From: Alopecurus myosuroides
Taxonomy: Eukaryota > Streptophyta > Magnoliopsida > Poales > Poaceae
Direction: 5' to 3'
Assembly (NCBI GenBank): GCA_028641055.1
Contig: CM054059.1
Location: 45,706,477 to 45,770,476, forward strand
DNA: 64,000 nucleotides
The notes under the pieces were generated by a model, which saw only the letters and a list, made by a program, of their open reading frames with translations, was not told the DNA's origin and did not search any database. Numbering within the stretch: the first letter of the stretch is position 1; every line of letters starts with the position of its first letter. Position numbers and translations under genes: made by a program. This document shows positions 32,401-41,991 of this stretch, one piece after another.

Positions 32401-32939
32401 GAATTCAACTTGATATCCTTAAGATCGTGGGTGGACCTATATCTGATTCTTCTTCCTTCAGGTGTCGTGAGTGTGATTGTTCTCTTGGCACAGTCTATCT
32501 GACCCTCATACTTCGCCATCCAATCCATTCCAATAATCACATCTAAACCTTGTGAATCCAACACTATGAGGTCTGTGGGGAAAGTGTGTGTTCCTATAGA
32601 TAAGGCTAGTAGGCGACACCCTTGGGTTGATAGCATTTCCCCACCTGGAGAGCTAATCCTAATGGACCTCTTAAGAATCTCAGTAGCTAGCTTATTTCTA
32701 TCCACAAATGCCCTTGATATGAATGAATGCGATGCTCCATTATCAAATAGTACGAGTGCAAGGTAAGTATTAACAAAGAACTTACCGAGCACGAGGTCCG
32801 GTTCTGCCTGCACCTCCTCCACGTTCACGTGGTTAATGGTTGCCTTCTGGGACGTGTTGGCCTTGGTTCCTTCTACGGCCTTCTCCTCCGTACACCTGTC
32901 GGCGAAGTGTCCCGTCTTCTTGCATTTGAAGCATTGCAC
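29439..32939 (-). CDS. Gypsy pol: zinc knuckle, protease, RT, RNase H, integrase, chromo-like end
   Basis: The frame is open for 1166 codons from the Met at 32939, which lies within the polyprotein and is not its true start. A CCHC knuckle ([14 protein letters not shown]) is at residues 3-16. The protease motif is at 66-68 and reads D-N-G instead of D-S/T-G. RT spans about 215-400, with catalytic FIDD at 376-379. RNase H is about 525-640. The integrase zinc motif has H736, H743, C773 and C776. The integrase acids are D806, D867 and E903, with the correct D-35-E spacing. A chromo-related stretch, [15 protein letters not shown], lies near the end. Together these domains process the polyprotein, copy the RNA to DNA and insert it. 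No stop or frameshift is present over 3.5 kb. It is downstream of gag in the same frame. The D-N-G change could weaken processing. Confidence 0.93.
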   Translation of the reverse strand: MQCFKCKKTGHFADRCTEEKAVEGTKANTSQKATINHVNVEEVQAEPDLVLGKFFVNTYLALVLFDNGASHSFISRAFVDRNKLATEILKRSIRISSPGGEMLSTQGCRLLALSIGTHTFPTDLIVLDSQGLDVIIGMDWMAKYEGQIDCAKRTITLTTPEGRRIRYRSTHDLKDIKLNSLKGVSLEDVPIVKEYPDVFPEELPGMPPDRDIEFVIDLIPGTGPIAKRPYKMDVDELKELKKQLREQLDKGFIQRSSSSWGAPVLFVEKKDKTQRLVMDYRSLNEVTIKNKYPLPNINDLFDQLKGASVFSKIDLRSGYHQLKIRKEDIPKTAFTTRYGLYEYTVMSFGLTNAPAYFMSMMNNVFMEFLDKFVVVFIDDILVYSKNEEEHGGHLRLILGKLREHKLYAKFGKCEFWLNTVGFLGHVVSGDGIAVDQAKVSAVTEWESPKNAKDIRSFLGLAGYYRRFIENFSKIAKPMTELLKKEKKFLWSEDCETSFQDLNQRLVTTPVLCLPDLQKDFQVYCDASRRGLGSVLMQDGRVVAYASRQLKNHEKNYPTHDLELASVVHALRTWRHYLMGKKCDIFTDHKSLKYIFTQKELNMRQRRWLELIKDYNLNLQYHPGKANVVADALSRKGYVNGLTAGELPDELCEQFKSLRLELVNEGYLAAMEVTPTLMDMIKGAQQDDEGIKEIKEKMGEGKMKEFREDADGTLWFRKRICVPQDLHIRKLILQEAHDSPYSIHPGNTKMYMDLKERFWWNNLKKDIAEYIALCDVCSRVKSEHQKPAGLLQPLPIPDWKWDKIGMDFITGLPRTRSGYDSIWVVVDHLTKVAHFIPVKTTYTSAKLAKLYMSRIVCAHGVPKGIVSDRGTQFTSHFWRQLHETLGTRLEFSTAFHPRTDGQTERVNQILEDMLRACALDYGSSWDESLPYAEFSYNNSYQSSIEMAPFEALYGKKCRTPLLWDGVGERSFFGPDLIKDAEEKVRLIRDRLKIAQSRQKSYADSKRREVTYEIGDRAYLRVSPLRGVKRFGIKGKLAPRFVGPYKVLSRKGEVAYQLELPEGLSNVHDVFHVSQLKKCHPEMADTPLRDTIPLEEVQLESDLTYEERPVRILDTAERMTRTKTIKFCKVQWNHHTEEEATWEREEYLREDHPHLFASHSEARGQASS

Positions 32940-33011
32940 CTGGCTGAGGTCCTTCTTGTAGGGGTGGTTGTGGTTGTGGTTGTAGTTGCGGTTCTGTCCG
33001 TTGCCTCCCTG

Positions 33012-33884
33012 CTACTGGCTGTTGCTTCTATAGCCTCCATTGTTGTGACCATTTCCTCCATTGTGCTGATGACCTCCACGATGGTTGTGCCCATTTCCTC
33101 CAGTCCTGTGCTGCCCAAAATTTCCACCGTTGTCATGGTGAGTGCGTACCCTCTGATGTGGGCCTGAGCTGTTGTTTCCTCCCATGTGTTTCCTCTTGCG
33201 CTTCTCAGCCTGCTTATGCTTGCCCTCCAGTATGATGGCCTTGTCAATGAGTGACTGGAAGTTAGTGATGTGAACCACTGACAATTGAATGGCCAGCTCA
33301 TCATTGAGTCCATCGAGGAACTTCTCACGCCTCTTAGCATCGGTGTCCACATCCTCTGGTGCATAGCGAGCTAAGTTGCTAAACTCATCTATGTACTCAG
33401 TAACTGAGCGATGGTACTGTCGCAGGTTGCGGAATTCCCTCCTCTTGAGACTCATCACTCCAGACGAGACATGGGCGTTGCGGAATCCCTCTTGAAACAT
33501 ATCCCAGGTGACCTCCTCAATGGGGTGGGTAATCTGATAGTTATCCCACCAGGAAGCGGCTTGTCCCTCCAGTAAGTGAGCGGCAAACCTCACTTTCTCT
33601 TCCTCACTGCAACCAATGGTCACTAGGTCCTTGCTCACAGAACGCAGCCAATCAAGAGCAAGCATAGGCTCAGATGCACTGGAGAACTTCTCTGGCCTTA
33701 ACCTCAGGAAACGAGTGAGCATGTCCACCTGTGGTGGTGGTGGTGGAGGATTGTTGTTGTTGTGGGTGATGTACTGGGCCATCAGTTGGGCTAGCTGGGT
33801 CACTGCATTCTCCATGTTGTTGTTGTTGTTGTTGTTGTTCTCCTCTTCCTCGTTGTTGCGGCTAGTGTCGCGACGGGGAGCCAT
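33012..33884 (-). CDS. Gypsy gag, ends at an amber codon in frame with pol
   Basis: It has 290 codons starting MAPRRDTSRNNEEEE, a usual gag start for this gypsy group, followed by an Asn-rich tract encoded by a GTT/AAC repeat. The capsid-like core (RFAAHLLEGQAASWWDNY, TWDMFQEGFRNAHVSS, TEYIDEFSNLARYAPED) fits the Retrotransposon gag domain. A Gly/Asn/His-rich basic tail follows. The TAG at 33012-33014 sits between two Gln codons and in the same frame as pol, whose zinc knuckle follows about 25 codons later. In relatives gag-pol is usually a single frame, so this is most simply a C-to-T change of a CAG codon. Confidence 0.92.
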   Translation of the reverse strand: MAPRRDTSRNNEEEENNNNNNNNMENAVTQLAQLMAQYITHNNNNPPPPPPQVDMLTRFLRLRPEKFSSASEPMLALDWLRSVSKDLVTIGCSEEEKVRFAAHLLEGQAASWWDNYQITHPIEEVTWDMFQEGFRNAHVSSGVMSLKRREFRNLRQYHRSVTEYIDEFSNLARYAPEDVDTDAKRREKFLDGLNDELAIQLSVVHITNFQSLIDKAIILEGKHKQAEKRKRKHMGGNNSSGPHQRVRTHHDNGGNFGQHRTGGNGHNHRGGHQHNGGNGHNNGGYRSNSQ

Positions 33885-34164
33885 CTAAAGGTTAGCATAA
33901 ACGAGTTTAGATAGATAGGACTAAGGAGAATATCTACCCATACTATATATGAACCAAACAACACTTTGCAGCCATCAATCAAACCAATCAAACACTTTAT
34001 ATAGCTTTTAGAAAATAGGCCTAAAATTCCTGCGAAAATTGAAGCATTTAATGTTTACAAAACTTATTGAAAATATTCGAACTAATATTGCCATACCACA
34101 ACCTTTGGTATGGTCAAACCTATCACGATTTATTCCTAACGAAGACTAATGGTGGACTATCTAT
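33885..34164 (-). other. Spacer between the extra ORF and gag
   Basis: 280 bp, AT-rich, with no ORF. It would be the leader for gag translation. I see no splice sites that I would defend. Confidence 0.5.
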
Positions 34165-35061
34165 CTACTTCCGGGAGCGCTTGCCACTTGGGGACTTTCC
34201 TCCCTTCTTCCTCTTACGATCCTCATTCACGTCATAGTCCTCATCATCCGTGTCATCCTCATCCTTCTCATACTCCACCTCCTCTGGGTCCTCTTCCTCT
34301 TCTTCAGGGTCTTCCTCTTTGATCTCCTCATCACAGCTCTTCTTACTATCTATGCGACTAGGTGGTAGTGGTAGTGGAGGTGGGCGAAGGAGCTCCTCAG
34401 GTATGTCCACGCTAATCCCATGCCTTGTGAGTAGTTGATCCTTCTCCACTAGCTCCATGGTGAGTCTAGTGTCACTAGATTTGAGCTTCTCAACTTGGAT
34501 CTTGAGGGCGTCCATCTGGGCGTTGAGAGCATCCATCTGAGCTTTGAGTGTGGCGATCTCCTTTGCTTGGTGGTAGATGGTGGCCCTTGCCTCCTCACTC
34601 TCTGTCAAGTTCTTGCGAGCACGATCCTCCATTCCAGCACTATAAGACTCCATATCCTCTATGTGCTTCTGCATTCTGGTCTTGTCCGGATTGTGGCTCA
34701 CCATGACCTTCCCATCTTCACTCCTCTTCCCAAAATCCCTATAGATGGAATCTTCAGAAATCTGGTCGCGGTAGTCATAGTTCAGCCGTGCCAGGGCATA
34801 CTTCATGGAGCCGACTAGTCCTTCTTCCCAGCTGGAGTAGTTGTCCTTGTAGATGAGGACGTTGGCGGTACCATTCACAATACTCACCACAATGGTGGTT
34901 GTGAGGTTCCACCGCTTGTCTCCGGGTACGTTGCTATCCATCTTGTAGCCCTCAATCTTTGGCAGGAAGAACCCCAGCATCTTGGTTAAGTATGCAAGCT
35001 CGGTCTCGAATTCCACGTCCGAGTTATCCTCCACATGGTAGACTCCTTCTTCGGTACTCAT
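34165..35061 (-). CDS. Extra ORF upstream of gag in the Tekay-like element
   Basis: It has 298 intact codons in the same sense as gag-pol, between primer site and gag, starting MSTEEGVYHVEDNSD. Residues 1-110 look globular and match no domain I know. Residues about 125-215 are a strong coiled-coil candidate, with heptads such as LKAQMDALNAQMDALKIQVEK that include a short internal repeat. Residues about 220-240 are Pro-rich. Residues about 245-280 are strongly acidic (runs of Glu/Asp). The last 18 are basic, KRKKGGKSPSGKRSRK, like a nuclear localisation signal. The ORF's integrity alongside intact pol suggests that it was coding when the element inserted. Its function is unknown to me. Extra ORFs upstream of gag are known in Ogre/Tat elements. 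A captured host gene fragment is an alternative. Confidence 0.78.
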   Translation of the reverse strand: MSTEEGVYHVEDNSDVEFETELAYLTKMLGFFLPKIEGYKMDSNVPGDKRWNLTTTIVVSIVNGTANVLIYKDNYSSWEEGLVGSMKYALARLNYDYRDQISEDSIYRDFGKRSEDGKVMVSHNPDKTRMQKHIEDMESYSAGMEDRARKNLTESEEARATIYHQAKEIATLKAQMDALNAQMDALKIQVEKLKSSDTRLTMELVEKDQLLTRHGISVDIPEELLRPPPLPLPPSRIDSKKSCDEEIKEEDPEEEEEDPEEVEYEKDEDDTDDEDYDVNEDRKRKKGGKSPSGKRSRK

Positions 35062-35204
35062 CTATAGAGAGGAAAGAGTGGAAGTTAGCAAAGACAAGTG
35101 GTATGAGACAGAGGTAATGAATGTATAGATGGAAGGTAAAGTAAAATTTTCATCCTATGGCTTCCTATTCCAATCTTAGGTTTTCGAGCCTACAGTCAAC
35201 ATTT
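35062..35204 (-). other. Short leader between primer site and the extra ORF
   Basis: About 140 bp with no ORF. It places the extra ORF as the first coding sequence on the genomic RNA. Confidence 0.6.
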
Positions 35205-35216
35205 GCTCTGATACCA
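35205..35216 (-). other. Primer-binding site, initiator Met tRNA type
   Basis: The minus strand reads TGGTATCAGAGC, an exact match, two bases from the 5' LTR end. Confidence 0.92.
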
Positions 35217-35218
35217 TC

Positions 35219-38025
35219 TGTAGTAGTACAGCCCATCACAAGCTATACTTTTGTGTGTAGTACTGGCCCCTGGACCGTTCACCAGCACACACAACTAGAT
35301 AGATATCAAAAGAAGCAAATGTATCTCATATCTAGCGAATAATCCAGACTACAAAACTCTTTACAAGTTGCATAGCGGAAGCTAGCTCAAAACTTATTCA
35401 AGTATAACAAAGCGAATATAAGGGCTCCAGTCTTCAATTTGTGCCACAGGCGAACAAACATGTTGAGTGGAGTCACGAGACCTACGTCGATCACTCCGGA
35501 TACGAACTACCTGCACGTTGGAATATGCAGCCCCCAAAAGGAGGTCAGATCATTCTGAGCAATGATGGCAAGTGACACTATGGTGGTATATAAATGGCAA
35601 GTACTAATCTACATGCATATTTGGCTGGTGGAGTTTCAAGGCTATTTTGCATAAATGCATTTGTCCTATCATTTGATAATAAATTAGTTTTGCACATATT
35701 CTGGACACTTTGGTTGATAGCAAAGTGCTCCTAAATAATTGGACACCTTGGTTGATAGCAAGATGCTCCTACCCTTTGGATTAGCGCGCTGAAACACCAT
35801 CAGGCACTTCTCCAATAACCCATAGTCAAATTATTAGTAATTAATAAAACAAGATGAACGAGATATGTCATGTTTCCCATCTAGTTGTTGAATTGTCCCT
35901 AACCAATGGAACACGCCTAAGATCTTAGTTTTAACCCTCGCGAGGTTTGTGCCCTTTACCCATGTTGCCCAATCGACCCCAAACACCATGATACACCACT
36001 AGTACCACGGAAGGAAAGAAGATCAAGCCATAAATCATAAGAAGTAGATCCCCAAACCCACCACGAGCCGGACCAACCTACCACTAATCTACATCTCTGG
36101 ACACGTTGGGTTCGAGTCACCACAACTTACAATATATGTCTAGCCCATACTAATATGAAACATGGTTGCACGCAATAACAACTACATAAAGAAAGTAAAC
36201 ATAATCTCAAGATACTGGGCGGCGGTCCCCACCAAACTTTGTACTCTGATGACTCTCTAGCAATCCGCCCGGTGGTTACTTAATTATCATGTTGTTTTCA
36301 TAAGCAATTAAAATAACAATTTTCATCATAACATGATAATAATCCCATCCACGGATAGCTAGAGCATGGCTAAGCAATCTACAACTACGATGTTTGCCTA
36401 CCATAAGGATGCTACAATCTAGGGGTAACATGTGATTACTCCACCTGGGTGTTAGTGAAGCAACCTCTAATTATAACTAGCATAGCGATAACACTCAACT
36501 CCTACTCATGCATAACTACTATAAAACTCTAATGCATATAGTAAAATAGTAGGTTCATGTGTGTCACTTGCCTTGACAGAAATTGGAGTCGTTCACGCAC
36601 TCGACTCAGTCGCAACCGTAACGACCACAGTCCTCACATGAACAGCAATCGCAACTCTCGCAATCTACACGTTGCAAGCATACCACAATAAATAACCAAA
36701 CCAGACAAAACAACAATGCAACATATGGATGCATGATGGTTTAATAATGCAAGACAACTAATTTACTAGTTCTCTGGTTGCCTAAACAATATATGATGCA
36801 TGAAAAAGTTTGTAATGCAAAAAAGAGGCAAAGAAGCAGCTTAACCAAATTAAATAGGGTTAATTAACTATCTACCAGATCTTATCGAAATAAAGTTCAT
36901 AAAAAGGTAGATCTAAACCTAACATACTAATAAGATCCAAAAATTAAAATAAAACACTCAACGAAAACCTTTTTGGATGAATAAGAACAAAGTATAAAGT
37001 ATAGATTTGAAATTTCGAGTTACTCCGGTGGGCAAAAGTAGATCGGAATTATAGAAACAGATCTGTAGCTCAAATCGAAAAACTCAAAGAACGAAAGTTG
37101 TAGATAATGATGAGATGCAACTACAGTAGAAATTTGAGCGAAAACGAACAAACGGTTGAAGAGTAATTGAACTTTTCCCGCTTCAGATCTGAGACAGTAG
37201 ATCGCGAAATTCTCCGGCTGTGGTGGATGAAAAGAGGTGAGGTTTCTTGGGATGGATTGGTATCGACGAGATCTAAAACTCTCGTGAAAACATGAAAGTC
37301 AACCGAGCAATTCACGGACCGTGGCGAGCAAAATACCACGAAACAGATCTGAAATTGGAGTTTCGAGTTTGGGACGATCTCACGGCCGGGGCTGGGGTAT
37401 TTATAGGTGGATAGGTCGGTGGAAAGTTGCTCCTTGGAGTAGGGAATAAGTAAAAAGAAGCGGAATCGGATTTGGACTCTCCAATAAAGAGATATGCGAG
37501 TTTGAATGCACATAGGTAATAAAAACGCGTTTTGAACGTAACCGAACCGTTCCCGTACGAGCGGTACGCTGGCTGGCTTGCTGGGCCGGCCCGAATTTTT
37601 TTTTTTTGTTTTTTTTTTGTTTTTCCGAAAACCTTCCGCTACCGAAGCGGGCTGGCTGGGCCGGCTGGCCCATTGCGCTGCGCGCTGCGCGCGCGTTGGG
37701 CTGGTCTGTTTTTTTTTTTTTAAAAAAAAAAACTAAACCATCAATAACTTTTAAAATATAACTCCGAAAAGGGTGAAACAAATTTTGAAAATTTTGAAAT
37801 TTGAAAACCTATCCACCTAGGTTATTTTGAGGGGGATTTTTAGGAAAGATAAAAATAATAAAAATACTTTGGCCTATATTCCTTATAGAAGAATTTGGTT
37901 TCTTTTTAAACATGATTTATTTTGGGGGTTCAAATGCAACAAACAAATGCAATTTTTGAAACATGCCATGCTATGCATATGCTCTAAATGCAAAACATTC
38001 CAAATGTAAGATTTGGGATGTTACA
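35219..38025 (-). repeat. 5' LTR of the Tekay-like element
   Basis: Same ends as the 3' LTR. It is longer because of extra T-run/GTTTTT text at 37594-37625 and a short duplication near 37785-37805. Otherwise it differs by about 22 substitutions. Confidence 0.92.
37398..37405 (-). promoter_or_regulatory. Candidate TATA box in the 5' LTR
   Basis: The minus strand reads ACCTATAAATACCCC. It is conserved in the 3' LTR copy at 28825-28832. Confidence 0.55.
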
Positions 38026-38610
38026 GGGCAACACTATATATTACAGGTATCAAAACACTTTAGTACTCATAACTCATAATAAATAATGTATGATGTATAA
38101 ACTGAATGCCTCTGCCAATGCAGCAGGATGTGCAATGATCTAGCATAACATGGAATAAATAAATAATGGATAGAGCCTCATAAACGATCATGTCAGCTAT
38201 TTATGATCATGCAAAACAAATAAACAATGAAGAATGATATCAAGTCATGTAATGTAAGATCAAAGTTGCATGGAAATATATCTCAGAATGACTATGGAAA
38301 TCCTGTGATAGGTAAGTATGGTGGTTGTTTCGAGGAAGATGTATAGGATTATGTGTAGGAGAACAAGATGGATTCATCCCACGGGGTTTGGATGTAATAG
38401 ATAAATATGCACCAAATTTCGATGTGATAAAGGGCAATGCACATCACCAAAGAGGCTAGCAAATATGGATGGTGGAAGTGCCAAAAACTGTAGCTCAATA
38501 TTAGTAAAAAAGAACAAGTTTATTGCGAAACAACTAGCAGTATCAACAATAGGAGCATGATTAATATTACTCCAAGAGGGATCGTGGCGGCGATAGAAGT
38601 GTCCCGTTGG
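38026..38610 (-). mobile_element. Athila-like element 3' interior fragment (right of the insert)
   Basis: It resumes the host of the Tekay-like insertion. The reverse complement matches 51450-51955, for example the CCTCTTGGAGT block and CGTCTCATAACTC-like text around TTAGTACTCATAACTCATAA. Similarity fades at about 38610. The first five bases are the second GGGCA target copy. Confidence 0.7.
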
Positions 38611-38948
38611 CTTCCCCTGATGGGTTGCGCAACGGGAATTTAAAAATTGTCACCATGCAAGCCACGCAACAACCAAGGACTTACTATGCTGATACAAGTG
38701 AATATAAATTCCAATATCTAGTTTCCGATATCGTGTACCAGACACCATAGTTGAAAATACATGAGTCCATTTATCCTATTTTAATGTTTGATCATAACAC
38801 TTGGAAAGACTATTTGTTTATTTGAAGTATTTGGAAATTACACAGTGATGCCAAGTGGTGAAATAATCTCCTCAAAAGGAAACAAATAGACAAATAAATG
38901 TTTGGTAGAAAGAGAGAAGAAAAGAGAAGGAAGAAGAAAACAGGGCAG

Positions 38949-39232
38949 CCAGCCTGGCCGGGCTGAGGTTGGCCTCAAGGCCGGCTGGCTCTGTTAGGTA
39001 GCCGGCCCTCTCACTGCCTGGCCGACTTAGGCCGGGTCTCGCGGAAGGAGGCCGGGCGCACTACCTAGCCGGCCTAGGCCGGGCCAAGGCCGGGCTGTTC
39101 TGTTACCCCGCCCCTTCACACTGTCTGGCCGGCCTAGGCCGCGACAAGGCCGGGCTGCCTGTACTTCGAGCCACTTGCCCTGCTGGCCTCCACGCCGGCC
39201 TGGCCGGCCCAAGGCCGGGTTTCCTGGAAGTC
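38949..39232. repeat. Degenerate GC-rich repeats (GCCGGCCTAGGCCGGG) upstream of the LTR TATA box
   Basis: About four diverged units of roughly 70-80 bp share palindromic cores such as GGCCGGCCTAGGCCG and CAAGGCCGGGCTG. Location just 5' of TATAAAAA suggests U3 regulatory sequence, which is inference. Confidence 0.75.
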
Positions 39233-39269
39233 AAAGATGCCCCCCTAACGGCCACTTTTCGGGGCACCC

Positions 39270-39277
39270 TATAAAAA
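39270..39277 (+). promoter_or_regulatory. TATA box of the copia 5' LTR
   Basis: CACCCTATAAAAAGGGGTC, followed by TCTTCTTCCTCC. Typical plant LTR core promoter text. Confidence 0.65.
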
Positions 39278-40055
39278 GGGGTCTTCTTCCTCCATGAGCA
39301 CTTGTCACTTGCAAAGCTTCTCTCCACCATTTGTGACCACTCCAAGGTTCAAGGATCTCCCCAAATACCAAACCAAAGCCCTTGATATCTTGGGATTTGG
39401 AGGAGAAGAACTAGATCTACAACTCCACCAAGCCGATTCGTCATCACCCCACTCATCCCTTAGGGATCTTGTTGTTCTTAGTTCATGGGAGCCAAGAACC
39501 TTGTTGCTCTTAGCTCATCGGAGCTTGGAGCCTTGTTGTTGTCCCCAAGATCTTGTGCTCATGGATCTTGTTTCGTGGAGTCTTGGTGGCTCCCGGGATT
39601 TGGTGAGGACCCTCCAAAGTTGTGGAGTGTGCCTCATCCTTGTAAAGGTTCTAGTTGTCAACCTCAACGGCAACATAGTGATTCGAGCCTCTCCACATCG
39701 GTGGAAGGACTCGAAGGAGATCCTGTGTGCCATTTGAGGGCTACTCGGTGTTCCACTTTGGTGGCACCGCACCGCTCCAATGGAGATTAGCTTCCACTGG
39801 GAAGTGAATTTCGGGATATATCTCCGCATCATTGTGTTCGGTTATCCCTCAACTTACCTTTACTTATTGCTACTAGCTTAGTCATATATATACCTTGTGC
39901 TAGTCATATTTTCTCAACATATAGGATTGTTCACCTTGTTGCATAATCTAGACAATCTATATTTGAGCACTCTCTTGTTAAATAGAAAAAGAAGTTAAAA
40001 TTTGTAGTTAACCTATTCACCCACCCCCCTCTAGTTAACCTCTCGATCTTTCAAT

Positions 40056-40068
40056 TGGTATCAGAGCC
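40056..40068 (+). other. Primer-binding site of the copia element
   Basis: TGGTATCAGAGCC, the initiator-Met type used by most plant copia elements, two bases after the LTR end. Confidence 0.88.
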
Positions 40069-40107
40069 TCATCTCTTTTTTAAAGGCTTTACCGCCTAAA
40101 GAGGAGG

Positions 40108-41884
40108 ATGGCTGAGGATCCCGTCACCATGGATGGCATCCAAAAACTAATTCAAGCTATGATTGATAGCTCCGAGAAGAACATGGATGGAGTAATAAAA
40201 GAATTTTCATCTTGATCTAATCAATCTAGAGAGAATGTTGTCTTAGATGAAAATGGAAATCCCATTGTGTCTAAGAAAGCATCCGAGACTTTGGTGCCTA
40301 AAAATGGTAGTTATCAAAATTCCTTTGTCTATGCTTATAACAATGCTCCTAATGTTCAACATCCACATGTTAATCATCTTGGTGCACCTCCTATGGTAGA
40401 TAGGAATCGTTTTACTAATTGGAAAGCTTCCATGAAGTCCTACATGTGTAGCTCTTCAATGCTTATATGGAGAATTGTTGAGAATGGGTATGAGCCAAAG
40501 GACCCCAAGAATTTAAGATCAAGTGACATCAAGCAAATCAACGCTCATGCCATGCACATGTTGGATAAAGCAGTGGAGAAAGAAGGAGTCGAGCACATCC
40601 GGTCCTTCTCAAGTGCAAAGAAAGCTTGGGATTGCCCTATTGATATGTATGATGGCAACATTAACATCCAACGATCCAAGAAGTCAATCATCCTAAGACA
40701 AGTTGAAAACTTTCATTTGAAGGATGGAGATAACATCGAAGACATGTTTAGAAGACTCAAGGCTCTCGTAAATGACATGAGAGATTGTGGATTCAAGGAT
40801 TGTAATGAGGATTGGGTCAAGGAGAAATTTATACTCACCTTGATTCCATACAATGAACACATGGTGATGAATGTGCAATCAAGGGCCAATTACTTGGAGC
40901 TATCCCCAATGATGTTTTGGGTCTTTCCATCACTCTAAAGGTCATGAAACAATCCTCCGATGATGTCATGGCCCGTGTAAATGGAATAAAGAGAACCTCT
41001 CTTGCCTTGAAGGCCAAGGCCACTCCCCATGAAGAAGACGACTCAAGTGATCATGGTGGTTCCTTACATGTTGTCTCCGAGAAAGAGATGAGTACATCAC
41101 ATGAAGAATGCTTGGCCCTTGATCAACACAAGTGGTGTAAGAAAGGAGACTTTAGATCAAATGCCACCAAGAATAAGGGAAAGGAAGTCTCAAGCATGAA
41201 GAAGGAACGGAGTTGCTTCAATTGTTGAGATAGTGAGCACTTTGTTTCCAAGTGTCCCTTCAATAGTAGAATTGACAATGGTGGAAGACTTATCATGAAA
41301 TCGACCTTCATTCCCAAGTCCAATAACTTCATCAAGAGAGGCCCTCCTAGGGCATTGATTGCAAAATAACTTGAGTACGCGTCCGGTGGTGAAGAGAGTG
41401 ATGGTGATGGTGAACAAGTAGGCATGGCGGCCGTGGTTAAGGGCGTCATTTATCCTAACTTAAGATCTCTCTTCTCCAACCCCAATGACAACAAGGGCCC
41501 CTCGAGTCACAAGTGCTTAATGGCCAAGGTTATATCCCCAAAGGTGATTCCTACACTTAAACTTGCAAACTCTTCTACTCCTCTATTAAATTGTGTTGAT
41601 GAAAACCCCTTGAAAAACTTTGTGGAGAAACTAGAAGGAGAAACTAAATCTATCTTTGACTCTCTCATGGATCAATTAAGTGAGGAACATGGCCTCATTG
41701 ATGAAAATGGGGAGAGAATAATATTACTTGAAAAGTTTGCTCGTGATGATGCTAGTAAAATCGAGGAGCTTGAGAAAGCTCTAGATGAATCACATTGTTT
41801 TAGAGAAAGCATTGAGGATACCCTTGTAATTGACATAGATAAAGTAAAATTTGATCGTGAGCATGCTTTTGCTAAGGTAACATA
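40108..41884 (+). pseudogene. Copia gag, broken, left part
   Basis: The start is the ATG at 40108 (MAEDPVTMDGIQ). A TGA at 40213-40215 breaks the frame early. The open stretch 40267-40938 then holds the UBN2-type capsid core (NWKASMKSYMCSSSMLIWR, SAKKAW, LRQVENFHLKDGDNIEDMF), in which Trp-to-Cys changes appear. A frameshift near 40900 moves coding to the frame of 40917-41228. The zinc knuckle at 41214-41255 is CFNC-x4-H-x4-C, but its first intervening codon is TGA. A coiled-coil C-terminal region (about 41630-41990) runs into the insertion at 41991. The missing part resumes at 54526. Confidence 0.85.
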
Positions 41885-41991
41885 ATTCATGGCCTTATAT
41901 GATGCAACTAACAAAGGTTACAGTGAGCTCATTAAGGATTTTGATAAGCTTAAAGGTGATCATCGAACACTCTCAAATAAGCTCAAGACCT
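41885..41991 (+). pseudogene. Copia gag coiled-coil segment up to the insertion point
   Basis: After a TAA at 41882-41884 the frame continues through SNKLKTL and meets the Athila-like insert. The peptide resumes without a gap as KGLKDVN at 54526. Confidence 0.8.
41987..41991. repeat. Target-site duplication GACCT, left copy
   Basis: Repeated as GATCT at 54521-54525, one substitution. Confidence 0.85.

Larger units (their letters stand above)
26646..38025 (-). mobile_element. Nearly intact Tekay/chromovirus-like gypsy retrotransposon
   Basis: Both LTRs (2782 and 2807 bp), both TSDs (GGGCA), an initiator-Met primer site, gag, full-length pol and an additional upstream ORF are present, all on the minus strand. 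The pol order is PR-RT-RNase H-INT with a chromo-related C-terminus, the layout of plant chromoviruses of the Tekay type. By eye the LTRs differ by about 22 substitutions plus a few indels in T-runs, so the insertion is young. One amber codon between gag and pol is the only break seen in the polyprotein frame. Confidence 0.93.
38611..40053 (+). repeat. 5' LTR of a copia element (left edge uncertain)
   Basis: The right edge is set by CTCGATCTTTCA at 40053 followed by AT and the primer site. The TATA box is at 39270-39277 with a transcribed region after it. A block of degenerate GC-rich repeats lies at 38949-39230. I could not choose a TG start between about 38611 and 38800. Frames of about 100-147 codons in 39294-39790 have no recognisable product and lie in the transcribed part of the LTR. 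Confidence 0.6.

Noticed and set aside
32829..33364. Additional overlapping frames across the gag-pol junction
   Set aside because: Out-of-frame readings of the Asn/Gly/His repeat tract. The gag and pol frames explain the region.
39294..39790. 147- and 101-codon frames in the copia LTR as a gene
   Set aside because: They lie between TATA box and primer site in the transcribed LTR, overlap in two frames and show no domain.
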